Shown here piece by piece: positions 36,805-52,411 of a stretch of 64,000 nucleotides of DNA. Position 1 is the stretch's first letter. Each line of letters begins with the position of its first letter. The notes beneath the pieces are model-generated. The model was given only the letters and a program-made list of their open reading frames with translations, had not been told where the DNA came from and searched no databases. The DNA is taken from positions 1 to 64,000 of the forward strand of contig NZ_FWFT01000003.1 of NCBI RefSeq assembly GCF_900172275.1. Direction: 5' to 3'. The DNA comes from Pseudooctadecabacter jejudonensis (GTDB taxonomy: Bacteria; Pseudomonadota; Alphaproteobacteria; Rhodobacterales; Rhodobacteraceae). Both the position numbers and the translations under genes were made by a program.

Positions 36805-37595
36805 CGCTTTCTTTGCGCATTTTGGGCTGCGGCTCCTCTGGCGGCGTGCCCCGTCTGGGCGGCAATTGGGGCGCCTGTGATCCGACCAATCCCAAAAACA
36901 GTCGCAAACGATGTTCCCTGCTGGTCACACGCGAAGGCCCCGACGGCACCACCCGTGTGCTGATCGACACCTCACCGGATCTGCGCCAACAGCTGTTGGA
37001 CGCCGACGTCGGTGAACTGGACGCACTGGTCTACACCCATGCCCATGCCGATCATGTCCATGGCCTCGATGACATCCGCATGATCGTCTACAACATGCGT
37101 CAACGCCTGCCCGTTTGGGCCGACGGCGACACCGGCAATCAACTGCTGGCCCGCTTCGGCTACGCCTTTGTGCAACCCGCAGGCTCCAGCTACCCGCCCA
37201 TCTGCGACCTCAACACACTTAAAGAGGATGTCACAATCGACGGTGCAGGCGGCCCCATCACCCTCACCCCGTTTGAGGTTGAACACGGGTCCATTGACGC
37301 CTTGGGCTTTCGCATCGGGAACGCAGCCTACTTGCCCGATGTGTCCGACATCCCCGACCCCGCTTGGGCCCAATTGCAAAACCTAGACCTGTGGATCGTC
37401 GACGCCTTGCGCCGCGACCCTCACCCAACCCACGCGCACCTCGATAAAACCCTGGGCTGGATTGACCGCGCCAAACCCAAATCCGCCGTGCTCACCAACA
37501 TGCACATCGACCTCGATTATCAGACCATCTTGGACGAAACACCGGACCACATCCAACCGGCCTACGACGGTCTGACATTAACCCTTGCAGACTAG
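36801..37595 (+). CDS. MBL-fold metallohydrolase (PhnP-like phosphodiesterase)
   Basis: 264 residues from ATG 36801. N-terminus LRILGCGSSGGVPRLGGNWGACD and the zinc motif YTHAHADHVHGLDD are typical of the PhnP/RNase Z-like phosphodiesterase subgroup, with further ligands in EVEHGSIDALGFRI, LPDVSDIPD and LTNMHIDLDY. It follows tatD directly, an association kept in many alphaproteobacteria. The physiological substrate is probably a cyclic phosphodiester (family knowledge). Confidence 0.87.
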   Translation: MTLSLRILGCGSSGGVPRLGGNWGACDPTNPKNSRKRCSLLVTREGPDGTTRVLIDTSPDLRQQLLDADVGELDALVYTHAHADHVHGLDDIRMIVYNMRQRLPVWADGDTGNQLLARFGYAFVQPAGSSYPPICDLNTLKEDVTIDGAGGPITLTPFEVEHGSIDALGFRIGNAAYLPDVSDIPDPAWAQLQNLDLWIVDALRRDPHPTHAHLDKTLGWIDRAKPKSAVLTNMHIDLDYQTILDETPDHIQPAYDGLTLTLAD

Positions 37596-37679
37596 CGCAC
37601 CCTCCCCTTCATCTGACCCAAAAAACTCCCCCCGGAGGGTCGGCCCGCGTCCCATGCACCACACCCCCGGCTGTCGCCG

Positions 37680-37700
37680 CCAAAATTCGCAGAATTTTGG
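37680..37700. repeat. Short REP-like palindrome
   Basis: CCAAAATTC and GAATTTTGG form a nine-base inverted repeat with a three-base spacer, 85 bases after the MBL gene. I recall the same sequence type as a recurrent intergenic palindrome in roseobacters. It may act as a bidirectional terminator or repeat element. Confidence 0.55.
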
Positions 37701-37747
37701 CCCCCGCCCGCCGCAGGCGCAAATCTGGTCGTCAGGTGGTCTACACC

Positions 37748-38677
37748 ATGACTGATATCCTTACGGTCATCCTTCCGGTCTTTATCGTGCTGGCATTTGG
37801 CTACGGCGCCGTATGGCGCGGCCTTTTCAGCGACGATCATGTCGATGGGCTTATGAAATTCACCCAAACCTTCGCAATCCCGTGCCTGTTGTTCCGTGCG
37901 ATATCGACCCTTGATCTGGGCCAGAACTTCAATGGCCCCCTCTTGCTGAGCTTCTACACAGGCGCCACGGTCGCGTTCGGGCTGGGCCTTTTGGCCGCGC
38001 GCCTCCTGTTTCGTCGCAACTGGCAGGACAGCGTGGCCATCGCCTTTTGTTGCCTTTTCTCCAATTCATTGCTGCTGGGCCTGCCCATCACCGAACGCGC
38101 CTTCGGGCCTGATGCACTGTCGGGCAACTATGCGATCATCGCAATTCATGCGCCATTTTGCTACCTGTTGGGCATCACAGCGATGGAGCTGGCCCGCGCG
38201 CAGGGGACCGCGCTGTCCCATGTGCCCGCCAAGGTTGGGCGTGCGATGTTTTCCAACGCGCTTGTCATCGGCATCTGCACCGGTTTGGTCGTGAACCTCG
38301 GCCAAATCCCCCTGCCCGTGGTGTTGACAGATGCGATCGATCTGATGGTCCGCGCAGCCCTTCCGGCAGCCCTCTTTGGTTTGGGCGGGGTCCTTTACCG
38401 ATACCGCCCCGAGGGCGACATCCGCACCATTTTGTTTGTCTGCGCCGTTTCCTTACTGGTCCATCCCACGTTGACCTACACGCTGGGCACCGCAGGCGAT
38501 CTTGGCCGAGACGCGTTGCGGTCTGCGGTGGTGACGGCCTCGGCCGCGCCTGGCATCAATGCCTATGTGTTTGCCAATATGTATGGGGCGGCCCGCCGGG
38601 TGGCAGCCTCGGCGGTGCTGATTGGCACGGCCCTGTCCATTTTAACGACCAGCCTTTGGATCACTCTGCTGCCCTGA
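37748..38677 (+). CDS. AEC-family transporter
   Basis: I start at ATG 37748 (309 residues). About ten hydrophobic segments and the auxin-efflux-carrier layout are visible: ILTVILPVFIVLAFGYGAVW, FTQTFAIPCLLFRAI, SNSLLLGLPITERAFG and a C-terminal half ending SAVLIGTALSILTTS. Bacterial relatives move malonate, malate or similar organic acids. It is isolated between a housekeeping group and the glycogen region, so its cargo is open. Confidence 0.82.
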   Translation: MTDILTVILPVFIVLAFGYGAVWRGLFSDDHVDGLMKFTQTFAIPCLLFRAISTLDLGQNFNGPLLLSFYTGATVAFGLGLLAARLLFRRNWQDSVAIAFCCLFSNSLLLGLPITERAFGPDALSGNYAIIAIHAPFCYLLGITAMELARAQGTALSHVPAKVGRAMFSNALVIGICTGLVVNLGQIPLPVVLTDAIDLMVRAALPAALFGLGGVLYRYRPEGDIRTILFVCAVSLLVHPTLTYTLGTAGDLGRDALRSAVVTASAAPGINAYVFANMYGAARRVAASAVLIGTALSILTTSLWITLLP

Positions 38678-38731
38678 CGTGGGCCGCGTCAATGGCCGCC
38701 TGAACGCACCACAGAGCCGCAAGGTTTCGCG

Positions 38732-38764
38732 CAGGTGATCCACAGGTGATCCACAGGTGATCCA
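38732..38764 (+). repeat. Three tandem 11-bp repeats forming DnaA G-box sequences
   Basis: CAGGTGATCCA occurs three times head to tail (38732, 38743, 38754) and is followed by CAGG, so the 9-mer TGATCCACA appears at 38736, 38747 and 38758. TGATCCACA is the moderate-affinity DnaA 'G-box' of the Caulobacter origin and differs from the classic TTATCCACA at one base. The 11-bp spacing puts all boxes on one face of the helix. They lie 74 bp upstream of the alpha-glucosidase start. Confidence 0.6.
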
Positions 38765-38839
38765 CAGGGGCCAGAAAACCCCTTTATGTTACCGCAAACA
38801 TCACTATGAAGCGGACAACCCAAACACAGGAGCATCCCC

Positions 38840-44165
<5,326 letters not shown>

Positions 44166-44167
44166 AT

Positions 44168-45592
44168 TCAGCCTTTCAGGGCAGAGTGATAAAGCGCGGC
44201 ATAGGCTTTGGCCGACGTTTCCCAGCCCACGGGCTGCGCCATTCCATTGGCCTGCAGCCGCGCCCATGCGGTTTTGTCTTTGAACAGATCACAGGTCCGC
44301 GTCAATGCATTGGCGAAGGCGTCCGCCGTAATGGGGCTGAACTGCACGCCTGTCGCCACGCGCGACGCCATGGCCGCGGGGTTCGCGTTGATCACAGTAT
44401 CGGCCAACCCTCCGGTCAGCGCGACCACGGGCACCGTGCCGTATCGCAGGCCATAAAGCTGCGTCAGCCCGCAGGGTTCGAACCGCGAGGGCACCAAAAT
44501 TGCATCCCCCCCCGCCATCATCCGGTGCGACAGCGCCTCATCATAGCCGATCTTGACGGCAACATTGTCGTCATGGGCCGCGCGTTCCAGCAAAGCAACC
44601 TGAAGGGAGGTGTCCCCCGATCCCAGCAATGCAAGTTGTCCGCCCTGCCCCGTTAACGTCGGCAGAGCCTGAAGAACCAGATCAATGCCCTTTTGATCAG
44701 TCAGACGAGAGACCAAAACGCAAAGGGGGCCATCTGACTTGGGCAACCCAAACTCCGTTCGCAGCGCGACCTTTGCTTTGGCCTTGCCTTTCGGCGTTTT
44801 GTAGTTGGCCACATGGACGTCTGTCGCGGGGTTCCACACTTGCGTGTCGATGCCATTCACGATCCCCACCAGATCAGCTTTGCGGGCCTGCAGAATGCCG
44901 TCCATCCCCATGCCAAAATGTGGGGTCATCAATTCCTCGGCGTAGGTTTGGGACACGGTGTTGATCTTGGTGGCACTGGCCAGCCCCGCCTTCAGGGCCG
45001 AGATCTGCCCCCAAAATTCAAAGGCGTCCGCATGAAACCGCGCGGGATCAAGACGCAACGCCTCAAGCCTGTCCGCAGCGGTGTTCCCGTGGAAGGCGAT
45101 GTTGTGGATGGTGAACACGAAAGGCGTATCCGCCCCCATGGCGTGCAGATATTCCGGCACAAGGCCAGCTTGCCAATCGTGCCCGTGCACCAGATCTGGC
45201 ATCCAGCCGTCCGCGCCCGTCTTGGCCAAATGGGCGGCCACGAAACTCAGCGCGGCGAACCGGACGTCATTGTCCGGGTGATCGCGCCCTTCGTCGGTCA
45301 CGTAGGGCCCGCCAGCGCGGTCATACAGATGCGGGGCGTCAAGCACCAACAGATCAAGGCCACCGTGATCCACCGCCCGCACCTGTGCCGTGCCACCAAA
45401 CAGATCAGCAAACTGTGCCACGACCGTGCCGCCTGTCACCTGCGCCAGAACCGACGGATAGCCGGGCAACACGGTCCGCATTTGAACATCCAGCCCTGCC
45501 ATCGCGGCAGGTAAGGCACCGGCCACATCCGCCAGTCCGCCTGTTTTGATCAGCGGCGCCACTTCGGACGCCACGGACAACACTTTGATCAT
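44168..45592 (-). CDS. glgA: Glycogen synthase (ADP-glucose)
   Basis: The ATG at 45592 ([22 protein letters not shown]) places the ADP-glucose motif KTGGL at 16-20 and gives 474 residues, normal for GlgA (GT5). Other signatures are [25 protein letters not shown] and the C-terminal [16 protein letters not shown]. It overlaps glgC by four bases (ATGA). Confidence 0.95.
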   Translation of the reverse strand: MIKVLSVASEVAPLIKTGGLADVAGALPAAMAGLDVQMRTVLPGYPSVLAQVTGGTVVAQFADLFGGTAQVRAVDHGGLDLLVLDAPHLYDRAGGPYVTDEGRDHPDNDVRFAALSFVAAHLAKTGADGWMPDLVHGHDWQAGLVPEYLHAMGADTPFVFTIHNIAFHGNTAADRLEALRLDPARFHADAFEFWGQISALKAGLASATKINTVSQTYAEELMTPHFGMGMDGILQARKADLVGIVNGIDTQVWNPATDVHVANYKTPKGKAKAKVALRTEFGLPKSDGPLCVLVSRLTDQKGIDLVLQALPTLTGQGGQLALLGSGDTSLQVALLERAAHDDNVAVKIGYDEALSHRMMAGGDAILVPSRFEPCGLTQLYGLRYGTVPVVALTGGLADTVINANPAAMASRVATGVQFSPITADAFANALTRTCDLFKDKTAWARLQANGMAQPVGWETSAKAYAALYHSALKG

Positions 45593-46845
45593 AGCGCCGC
45601 AGCCCTCGCATCCAGCATGGCTTGGGTGATCAACGTCACCCCTTTGTCCGACACGCGGAACCATTTGGCGTCTTCTTGCGGGTCTTCCCCCACCACGAGG
45701 CCTTCGGGAATCGTCACGTCACTGTCGATCACCACCTTACGCAGCCGCGCATGGCGGCTGACGACCACGTTGGGCAGCACCACCGCGTGATCCAGCACCG
45801 CATAGGAATTGGTGTGCACATTGGTGAACAGGCACGAATTGCGCACCTCGGTCCCTGAAATAATGCAGCCGCCCGAGATCATCGACGAAATCGCCATGCC
45901 GCGCCGGTCCTTTTCATTGTGAATGAATTTCGCGGGCGGCACGCTTTCGGAATAGGTCCAGATGGGCCAGTTCTTGTCCCAAAGGTTCAAGTCAGGCGTG
46001 AAATCCGTCAGGTCGATATGCGCTTCCCAAAAGGCGTCGACCGTGCCGACGTCCTTCCAATAGACCGGCGCACCCTCGGCCCGAACGCAGCTTTTGTCAT
46101 AGCGGTGCGCCATCGCTTTGCCGGTTTTCACGATCTCAGGGATCAGATCATTCCCAAAATCATGGGAGCTTTCGACATTGCTGTCATCATCCGTCAACAG
46201 CTTACGCAAGTAATCCCAGTTGAAGACGTAGATCCCCATGGAGGCCAGCGCCTTGTCGGGGTCTTCGGGCGTGCTGGGCGGATCGGCGGGTTTTTCCAGA
46301 AACGACGTGATCTGGCCGCTGTCATCCGTGGCCATGACGCCAAAGGCCGTGGCCTCCATCCGTGGAACGGTCAGACAGCCGACGGTAACATCGGCCTTCG
46401 TTTCCACATGCTGGCGCAACATGATCTCGTAATCCATTTTGTAGATGTGGTCGCCCGCAAGGATGATCACATAATCCACGTCATAGCTGTCGATGATGTC
46501 GATGTTTTGGGTGACCGCGTCCGCCGTGCCCTGATACCAGTTTTCGTTGTTGCCCCGTTGGGACGCAGGCAGGATATCCAGAAATTCGTTGCGTTCGGCG
46601 CGAAAGAACGTCCAGCCCCGTTGCAAATGCCGGATCAGGCTGTGAGCCTTGTATTGCGTGGCAATCGCCATTTTTCGGATGCCGGAGTTCAGCGCGTTCG
46701 ACAGTGCGAAATCAATGATTCGTGCCTTTCCGCCAAAAGGCACCGCCGGTTTGACCCGTCTGTCCGTAAGCTCCTTTAGGCGACTGCCGCGCCCGCCTGC
46801 CAGCACGAACACCATAGACCGCTGTGTAAGTCTCTTTTGTTCCAT
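45589..46845 (-). CDS. glgC: Glucose-1-phosphate adenylyltransferase
   Basis: 418 residues. The nucleotide site [23 protein letters not shown] is at the start, with [14 protein letters not shown] and a C-terminal left-handed beta-helix ([21 protein letters not shown]). It makes ADP-glucose, the committed step of glycogen synthesis, normally allosterically controlled. It starts 18 bases after glgB. Confidence 0.95.
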   Translation of the reverse strand: MEQKRLTQRSMVFVLAGGRGSRLKELTDRRVKPAVPFGGKARIIDFALSNALNSGIRKMAIATQYKAHSLIRHLQRGWTFFRAERNEFLDILPASQRGNNENWYQGTADAVTQNIDIIDSYDVDYVIILAGDHIYKMDYEIMLRQHVETKADVTVGCLTVPRMEATAFGVMATDDSGQITSFLEKPADPPSTPEDPDKALASMGIYVFNWDYLRKLLTDDDSNVESSHDFGNDLIPEIVKTGKAMAHRYDKSCVRAEGAPVYWKDVGTVDAFWEAHIDLTDFTPDLNLWDKNWPIWTYSESVPPAKFIHNEKDRRGMAISSMISGGCIISGTEVRNSCLFTNVHTNSYAVLDHAVVLPNVVVSRHARLRKVVIDSDVTIPEGLVVGEDPQEDAKWFRVSDKGVTLITQAMLDARAAAL

Positions 46846-46863
46846 ATCTTCCCCCTTCCAAGG

Positions 46864-49119
46864 TCAGTCGGCGGCGTGGCGCAAAACCACGACGCTCAAG
46901 GGCGGCAAAACGATCGAGACAGAAGTGTCGTGACCATCGCGCGGCTCGGGCGTGCTGTGCACACCGCCCATGTTGCCACGATTTCCGCCGCCATAAATTT
47001 CAGAATCTGTATTGAGGACTTCGTCCCACCGGCCTGCCTTTGGCACGCCCAGCGCGAAATCCTGTCGCAACACAGGTGTAAAGTTGCACATGATCACGAC
47101 AGGCGCATCGCCATCATGGCCGTACCGAACATACCCCAAGGTTGACTGGCCCGCGTCGCCATTGAGCCATGCAAACCCGTCCGGATCACAATCCTTCACA
47201 TGCAACGCCGCCGTGTCGGAATAAAGTGCGTTCAGATCACGGATCAGGGTGCGCACCCCGTCATGGGCGGGGTCTGCTGCGGCTGACCAGTTTAATTCAC
47301 CGTCGTGTTTCCACTCCTCCGGCTGGGCAAATTCACAGCCCATAAACAACAGCTTTTTGCCCGGATGGGTCCACATATAGGCGTAATATGCCCGCAAATT
47401 CGCAAACTTTTCGCCCCGATCGCCCGGCATCTTTTCCAGCATGGACCCTTTGCCGTGCACGACCTCATCGTGGCTGATGGGCAGGATGAAATTCTCGGAA
47501 TACTGCCACATCAAGGGCCGCGTCAGATCGTCTTGATGATACCGACGATAGATCGGGTCGCGTTCGATATAGGCCAGCGTGTCATTCATCCAGCCCATGT
47601 TCCATTTGTATCCGAACCCGAGCCCGCCCGCGTCCACGGGCCGCGAAACGCCAGGAAATGACGTGCTTTCCTCAGCCACGGTCATCACGTCGGGATGTGC
47701 GCCGTAGACTGCTGTGTTCATCTCTTGCAGAAAGGCGATCGCCTCATAATTCTCATGGCCGCCATCTTTGTTGGGCACCCATTCGCCTTCATTGCGTGAA
47801 TAATTGCGGTAGAGCATCGACGCCACCGCATCCACGCGCAGCCCGTCCAGATGATATTCCTCCATCCAATACAGCGCATTGGCCACAAGGTAATTCTTCA
47901 CCTCCGTGCGGCCGTAATTATAAATCAGCGTGTTCCAGTCCTGGTGGAACCCTTCGCGCGGGTCCGCATGTTCATAAAGATGGGTGCCATCGAAATGCGC
48001 CAAGCCGTGGGCGTCCGTTGGAAAATGCCCCGGCACCCAGTCAAGCAAAACGCCAAGCCCCGCCGCATGGGCCGCATCGACAAAATCGCGAAACTCATGC
48101 GGGGGTCCAAAGCGGATGGTGGGCGCATAAAGACCCACGGGCTGATAGCCCCATGAGCCGTCAAACGGAAATTCCGAAATCGGAAGCAATTCAATGTGCG
48201 TAAAGCCGAGGTCTTTCACATAAGGGATCAAATCGCGGGCCAGTTCTTTGTACGACAAAGGCCGCCCGCCCTCGTCATAGCGCCTGCGCCAAGAGCCCAA
48301 GTGCGCCTCATAGATGGACACGGGTGCATCCAACGCCCCGCGCGCGCGGCGGGCCTGCATCCAAGCGGCATCGTCCCAACCATATCCCGTGATATCCCGC
48401 ACAACCGAGGCTTGTTCAGGGGGATGTTGCGACCCGTAGCCCACGGGATCGGCCTTTTGTACCAAAGACCCGTCCGCGCCGAGGACTTCAAATTTATAAA
48501 GGGTGCCGTCCCCAAGATCGGGCATGAAAATTTCCCAGACACCGGACGTGCCAAGCGCGCGCATCACATGGCGCCGCCCGTCCCACATGTTGAAATCACC
48601 CACCAAAGACACCCGTTGTGCATTGGGCGCCCAGACCGCAAAATGCGTACCTGCAACCTTTTCGTGCGTCGTGACATGGGCGCCCAGCGCCCGCCACAAC
48701 TCCTTGTGGGTGCCTTCACCCAGCAGATATTGATCAAAATCGCCCAAAACCGGGGCAAAGCTGTAAGGATCGCGCGTCTCAACCACCGATCCGTCCGCAT
48801 AGCGAACCACCAACGAATAGGTTTTGCCCGCCACCGGCCCCGCAAATGTGTCCCCCCGCAAACGAGGCAAAGGGGTGGTTTTGGCCCCGACCCGCACTGA
48901 CACCTCAAGGGCGTCAGGCTGAAACGTCGAAATCCAACGTCGGTTTTTGTATTTATGAGGGCCCAAATGCGCAAAGGGCTGGGCCATGCGACCTGCGCCC
49001 AAAGCGTCCACAGCCTCAGGTGTTAGAAAATCAGGCCAAGCGGGACCACCGTCTGGTGATCCAGTGGCCGCTTGATGTGATGTTGCATTGGTCGTGGCAG
49101 GTTTTGAACCTGGCGCCAT
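46864..49119 (-). CDS. glgB: 1,4-alpha-glucan branching enzyme
   Basis: 751 residues, the long GlgB type with an extra N-terminal domain: first the segment LGPHKYKNRRWISTFQPDA, then CBM48 (GTHFAVWAPNAQRVSLVGDF), and the GH13 barrel with YEAHLGSWRR, GLRVDAVASMLYRNY, VMTVAEESTSFPG and PISHDEVVHGKGS. It introduces alpha-1,6 branches. It is the first gene of glgBCAX-pgm; the promoter should lie in 49120-49270. Confidence 0.94.
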   Translation of the reverse strand: MAPGSKPATTNATSHQAATGSPDGGPAWPDFLTPEAVDALGAGRMAQPFAHLGPHKYKNRRWISTFQPDALEVSVRVGAKTTPLPRLRGDTFAGPVAGKTYSLVVRYADGSVVETRDPYSFAPVLGDFDQYLLGEGTHKELWRALGAHVTTHEKVAGTHFAVWAPNAQRVSLVGDFNMWDGRRHVMRALGTSGVWEIFMPDLGDGTLYKFEVLGADGSLVQKADPVGYGSQHPPEQASVVRDITGYGWDDAAWMQARRARGALDAPVSIYEAHLGSWRRRYDEGGRPLSYKELARDLIPYVKDLGFTHIELLPISEFPFDGSWGYQPVGLYAPTIRFGPPHEFRDFVDAAHAAGLGVLLDWVPGHFPTDAHGLAHFDGTHLYEHADPREGFHQDWNTLIYNYGRTEVKNYLVANALYWMEEYHLDGLRVDAVASMLYRNYSRNEGEWVPNKDGGHENYEAIAFLQEMNTAVYGAHPDVMTVAEESTSFPGVSRPVDAGGLGFGYKWNMGWMNDTLAYIERDPIYRRYHQDDLTRPLMWQYSENFILPISHDEVVHGKGSMLEKMPGDRGEKFANLRAYYAYMWTHPGKKLLFMGCEFAQPEEWKHDGELNWSAAADPAHDGVRTLIRDLNALYSDTAALHVKDCDPDGFAWLNGDAGQSTLGYVRYGHDGDAPVVIMCNFTPVLRQDFALGVPKAGRWDEVLNTDSEIYGGGNRGNMGGVHSTPEPRDGHDTSVSIVLPPLSVVVLRHAAD

Positions 49120-49270
49120 AGTGTCCCCGCGTGGTGTTTAGGTGATCAACGTCACGCTACACGGAAAAGTTCCATCTATCAAAAGACGACCATGCAAGCG
49201 CGTCATGCACGTGTGTCATAGCGATTGTCATTACGATGAATTCTGGGATCAGGCCGGTCCCCAGGGACCA

Positions 49271-49288
49271 AATGGTGCGGTTGAGAGG
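49271..49288 (-). repeat. Near-copy of the tRNA-Leu 3' end (candidate att site)
   Basis: AATGGTGCGGTTGAGAGG matches AATGGTGCGGTCGAGAAG at 53962-53979, the 3' end of tRNA-Leu(GAG), at 16 of 18 bases with the first 11 identical and on the same strand. It lies just downstream of the glgB promoter side and before the IS66 fragment, that is, at the left edge of the low-GC accessory block. 49120-49270 itself holds no gene. Confidence 0.5.
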
Positions 49289-49336
49289 CAGCTGAAAAGC
49301 GTCCATGGCTGTTGACTGACGTCCGGCCAAATGCAG

Positions 49337-50015
49337 TTACGCGCCCGGACGTTCCGGTCAGTATGCGGACAATATCTTGAAAGGCTTCAGCGGCACCCTG
49401 CAGGTAGACGGCTACGCAGGCTATAACCGCCTGCTCAAACGGCCTGCGCAGGACGTGACCTTGGCCTATTGCTGGGCCCATGCACGGCGTAAATTGCACG
49501 ATATCACCCAATCCGGCGCGGCTCCGATTGCACAGGAAGGCCTTGCTCAGATCCAGACGCTCTATCGCATCGAAAAAGACCTGCGCGGACAAAGTGCCGA
49601 TCAACGGCACGCTGCACGAATGGACCGCTCAAAACCCATCATCGAAGATTTTGAGCTTTGGCTTGCCCAAAGCCGCGCCCGCGTCTCAAGCAAATCTCCG
49701 ACTGGAGAAGCCCTAAAATACATCGCCAAATACTGGGACGGGTTGTGCCGGTTCCTCGACGACGGTCGCATCGAACTAGATCCCAACGCCGTCGAGCGCA
49801 CCATCCGTCCCATCGCCCTCAACCGCAAAAATGCGCTCTTCGCGGGTCATGATACCGGCGCACAAAACTTGGCCGTCATCGCCTCCCTGATCGAAACCTG
49901 CAAATTGAACAAGATCGAGCCGCACAGCGACCTAACAGGCGTCCTCACAGCCATCGTCAATGGGCATAAGCAGAGGGATATTGACCACCTGCTACCGTGG
50001 AACTGGGCGGGCTGA
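49337..50015 (+). mobile_element. IS66-family transposase, 3' fragment
   Basis: In frame with the 212-codon open frame that starts at 49377, readable homology begins around 49340 with YAPGRSGQYADNIL and continues KGFSGTLQVDGYAGYNRLL, AYCWAHARRKLHD, and PNAVERTIRPIALNRKNALF to the natural end LLPWNWAG. This is the C-terminal part of the large IS66 TnpC; the N-terminal half and tnpA/tnpB are missing, and I see no terminal inverted repeats. It is a dead remnant marking the accessory block. Confidence 0.88.
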
Positions 50016-50234
50016 TAAACCGGTTACAAAGCTTCTTCAAGATCGGCATCTGAACCATAGCGGCGTGTCCGAAACCGCAAAAAGCCGGGCAAAGAACACG
50101 CCCCCGACGATGCCCGAGGCGATCAGTGTTTATGCGACCGACAGCTCATACCTCGCGTCCAGGGCCCGTCTCTTAGTCGCTAAACCTTGCCAGTACCCCG
50201 CGCTGAGGGTGGTCCGCTGCGCGCCTTTGACCCA
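50016..50234. other. Spacer after the IS66 fragment
   Basis: No gene or repeat recognised in this stretch between the IS66 fragment and the converging small gene. Confidence 0.4.
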
Positions 50235-50588
50235 TCAGAAGAGTGGATATACGAAATCAGAGACTTCGCCGTCGTCCTGGCTTGTTTCTATCTTTGATAG
50301 TTGGCGTGCGACATCTGCAAGATTCGATCCCATATCCGCCAACAGCGATGACGTCGACCTCCAGCGGAACAAGAGTTCCGTTGCAACCGCTTCAGGCGAC
50401 ATCGGACAGATTTCCGTTGTGCGATCGGATCTACTGGGCTTGGTAAAATAGCTTTCCAAATCGCCAGTTGTTTTCGTGAAGTCAGCATAGGTCCCGTCCT
50501 TGATCGCCATCATGCGATAAGGAAGTAAGCGATAGTGAAAAAAGCCGTCTGGCGTTTCTTGTGAGATAAGAGGCTCGTCTTCAGTCAA
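50235..50588 (-). CDS. Hypothetical protein, 117 residues, partner of carbamoyltransferase
   Basis: The ATG at 50588 overlaps the carbamoyltransferase stop by eight bases, so the gene is probably co-translated with it. The protein is hydrophilic and acidic, with an N-terminal half like an unrecognised domain (FFHYRLLPYRMMAIKDGTYAD) and a C-terminal helix (LADMGSNLADVARQLSKIETS). No signal peptide or membrane segment is seen and I recognise no family. Base composition is lower in GC than the host. Confidence 0.65.
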   Translation of the reverse strand: MTEDEPLISQETPDGFFHYRLLPYRMMAIKDGTYADFTKTTGDLESYFTKPSRSDRTTEICPMSPEAVATELLFRWRSTSSLLADMGSNLADVARQLSKIETSQDDGEVSDFVYPLF

Positions 50589-52401
50589 GTTCGAACTCCG
50601 TTTTTCCGACCAGGTTCTGCAAGTCCTGAGGCTGTTCTTCTTTCAGCACAACAAAATCTTCTATCCAAAGGACATCAAGCCCTGTGTTCAGAAAGCATGC
50701 GATCGCATTTTCTGGCGAGTTGACCAACGGCTCTCCTCTGACATTGAACGAGGTGTTGATAAGCATCGGGCAACCTGTTTGCGCCTCAAACTCTGAAAGT
50801 ATGCGATGAAATGCTGGATTGCGAGATTTGTCCACTGTCTGGATCCGTGCACTATGATCCACGTGTGTCACACCTGGTACGAACGACGCAGGCTGTTTAA
50901 GCAAAGCCTGCATGTCCGCATCTGTGTTACGAAAGGTGTCCCAGTCCAATGGCCTACGCAATTCTTCTTTGACATGGGATACAACCAGCATGTAGGGACT
51001 TTCGTCCTCTAGCTCGAAAACATCTTGCAGACTTTCAGCGAGAATCGCCACGGCAAAGGGGCGCCAGCTTTCTCGGAACTTAATTCGCAGATTGACGTGT
51101 TTCTGCGCGTCTTGAACGCGCGGGTCCGCCAAAATAGAGCGGTTTCCTAAGGCGCGCGGTCCGAACTCGGTCCGAGACGTGAACCTGGCCACGATCTGAC
51201 CTTTCGCGAGCGCCGAGACAACGTCTTTGTGTTGTTCGTCTTCTGGAAGAGATCGGTAAACGAGGTTTTGGTCCTCAAGTGCATGTTGGATCTGCGCCTT
51301 GGAATAGCGCGGCCCTAGGAAACTGCCGCTCTGACTGTCATTGCTCTGTGCCTGACGTTCGGGATTTTCGGAATAATAATGCGCCAAAGCAGCCCCTAGC
51401 GCGCCGCCCGCGTCGCCAGCTGCGGGTTGAATCCACAGACCGTCAAGGTTCTCCAGCTTACGTCGAATGTGTCCGTTGGAGACGCAATTCAAAGCCAGTC
51501 CGCCAGAGAGACACAGATTGCGGCTTCCGGACGTTTCCAGGGCCGTGCGTGCCAATCGTAACATGATGTCCTCGATGACGGCTTGGATTGACGCTGCGAT
51601 ATCCATGTGGCGCAGTTTCAGTTGACCCCCAAGGGGGATCGGTTGGCAGGACACCAAATTCGCAAGCTGAGGTGCGAAACTGTTTTTGAGCTTGTTGAAC
51701 GCGAAGTAGTCCAGATTGAGTTGAAACGATCCGTCTGTCTTCACATCAATGAGTTCATCCAAAAACTTTTGGGCAAGTACAGGGCGCCCATACGGCGCAA
51801 GGCCCATCAGCTTGTACTCGCCGGAATTGACCTTCAACCCACAAAATTCTGTGAAGGCGGAGTACATTAACCCCAGCGAATGCGGGTACGAGATCTCTCG
51901 ATCCAGTCGAATCTCCGCTCCGTTGCCGTGGCCCAGGCTCGTGGTCGCCCACTCCCCAACACCATCGGCAACCACCAGAGCAGCTTCATTGAACGGAGAT
52001 GGGAAAAACGCCGACGCCGCATGCGATAAATGGTGTTTGCAAAAGAATACTTTGTCGTCCGAAGACACAAATGACCGTAGCTCTGAACCAATCGCCGCTT
52101 TTTTGCCAAGCGCCGAAGTGAGAGTTGCATTCCAAACGTCCCCGCCTTCGGGGGCAATGTGAAAGGCGTTCTGCATGACACGGTCTAGATTGAGTACAGG
52201 GTCTTCATAGAACACGATCGCATCAAGAGCTTCGTCTTCGCCGGCTTGCGATAGACAATACTGCAGCGCTTGTTTCGGGAAGCGCGCATCATGTTTCTTA
52301 CGGGAAAAAAGCTCTTCCTGCGCCGCGGCGATAATCCTGCCATCTCGGACCAAGGCCGCAGCCGCATCGTGATAAAGACCAGATACACCGGCAATGAGCA
52401 T
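50581..52401 (-). CDS. Carbamoyltransferase (NodU/CmcH/TobZ family)
   Basis: 606 residues. The N-terminal Kae1-like domain starts GVSGLYHDAAAALVRDGRI and has the metal histidines in CKHHLSHAASAFF; LCLSGGLALNC and the C-terminal YrdC-like domain follow (FTSRTEFGPRALGNRSIL, NTSFNVRGEPLVNSPENA). Family members carbamoylate hydroxyl groups of sugars or antibiotics using carbamoyl phosphate and ATP. Here it lies with an SGNH protein and an unknown protein in an island-like block without other biosynthetic genes, so the acceptor may be a cell-surface or secreted glycan (inference). Confidence 0.9.
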   Translation of the reverse strand: MLIAGVSGLYHDAAAALVRDGRIIAAAQEELFSRKKHDARFPKQALQYCLSQAGEDEALDAIVFYEDPVLNLDRVMQNAFHIAPEGGDVWNATLTSALGKKAAIGSELRSFVSSDDKVFFCKHHLSHAASAFFPSPFNEAALVVADGVGEWATTSLGHGNGAEIRLDREISYPHSLGLMYSAFTEFCGLKVNSGEYKLMGLAPYGRPVLAQKFLDELIDVKTDGSFQLNLDYFAFNKLKNSFAPQLANLVSCQPIPLGGQLKLRHMDIAASIQAVIEDIMLRLARTALETSGSRNLCLSGGLALNCVSNGHIRRKLENLDGLWIQPAAGDAGGALGAALAHYYSENPERQAQSNDSQSGSFLGPRYSKAQIQHALEDQNLVYRSLPEDEQHKDVVSALAKGQIVARFTSRTEFGPRALGNRSILADPRVQDAQKHVNLRIKFRESWRPFAVAILAESLQDVFELEDESPYMLVVSHVKEELRRPLDWDTFRNTDADMQALLKQPASFVPGVTHVDHSARIQTVDKSRNPAFHRILSEFEAQTGCPMLINTSFNVRGEPLVNSPENAIACFLNTGLDVLWIEDFVVLKEEQPQDLQNLVGKTEFELD

Positions 52402-52411
52402 GCTTACCTCT

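Noticed and set aside
38732-38764. CRISPR or plasmid iterons
   Set aside because: The repeats have no spacers and there are only three short units with no replication gene nearby.
49203-49610. 135-codon minus-strand open frame
   Set aside because: Most of it is antisense to the IS66 fragment; no independent support.
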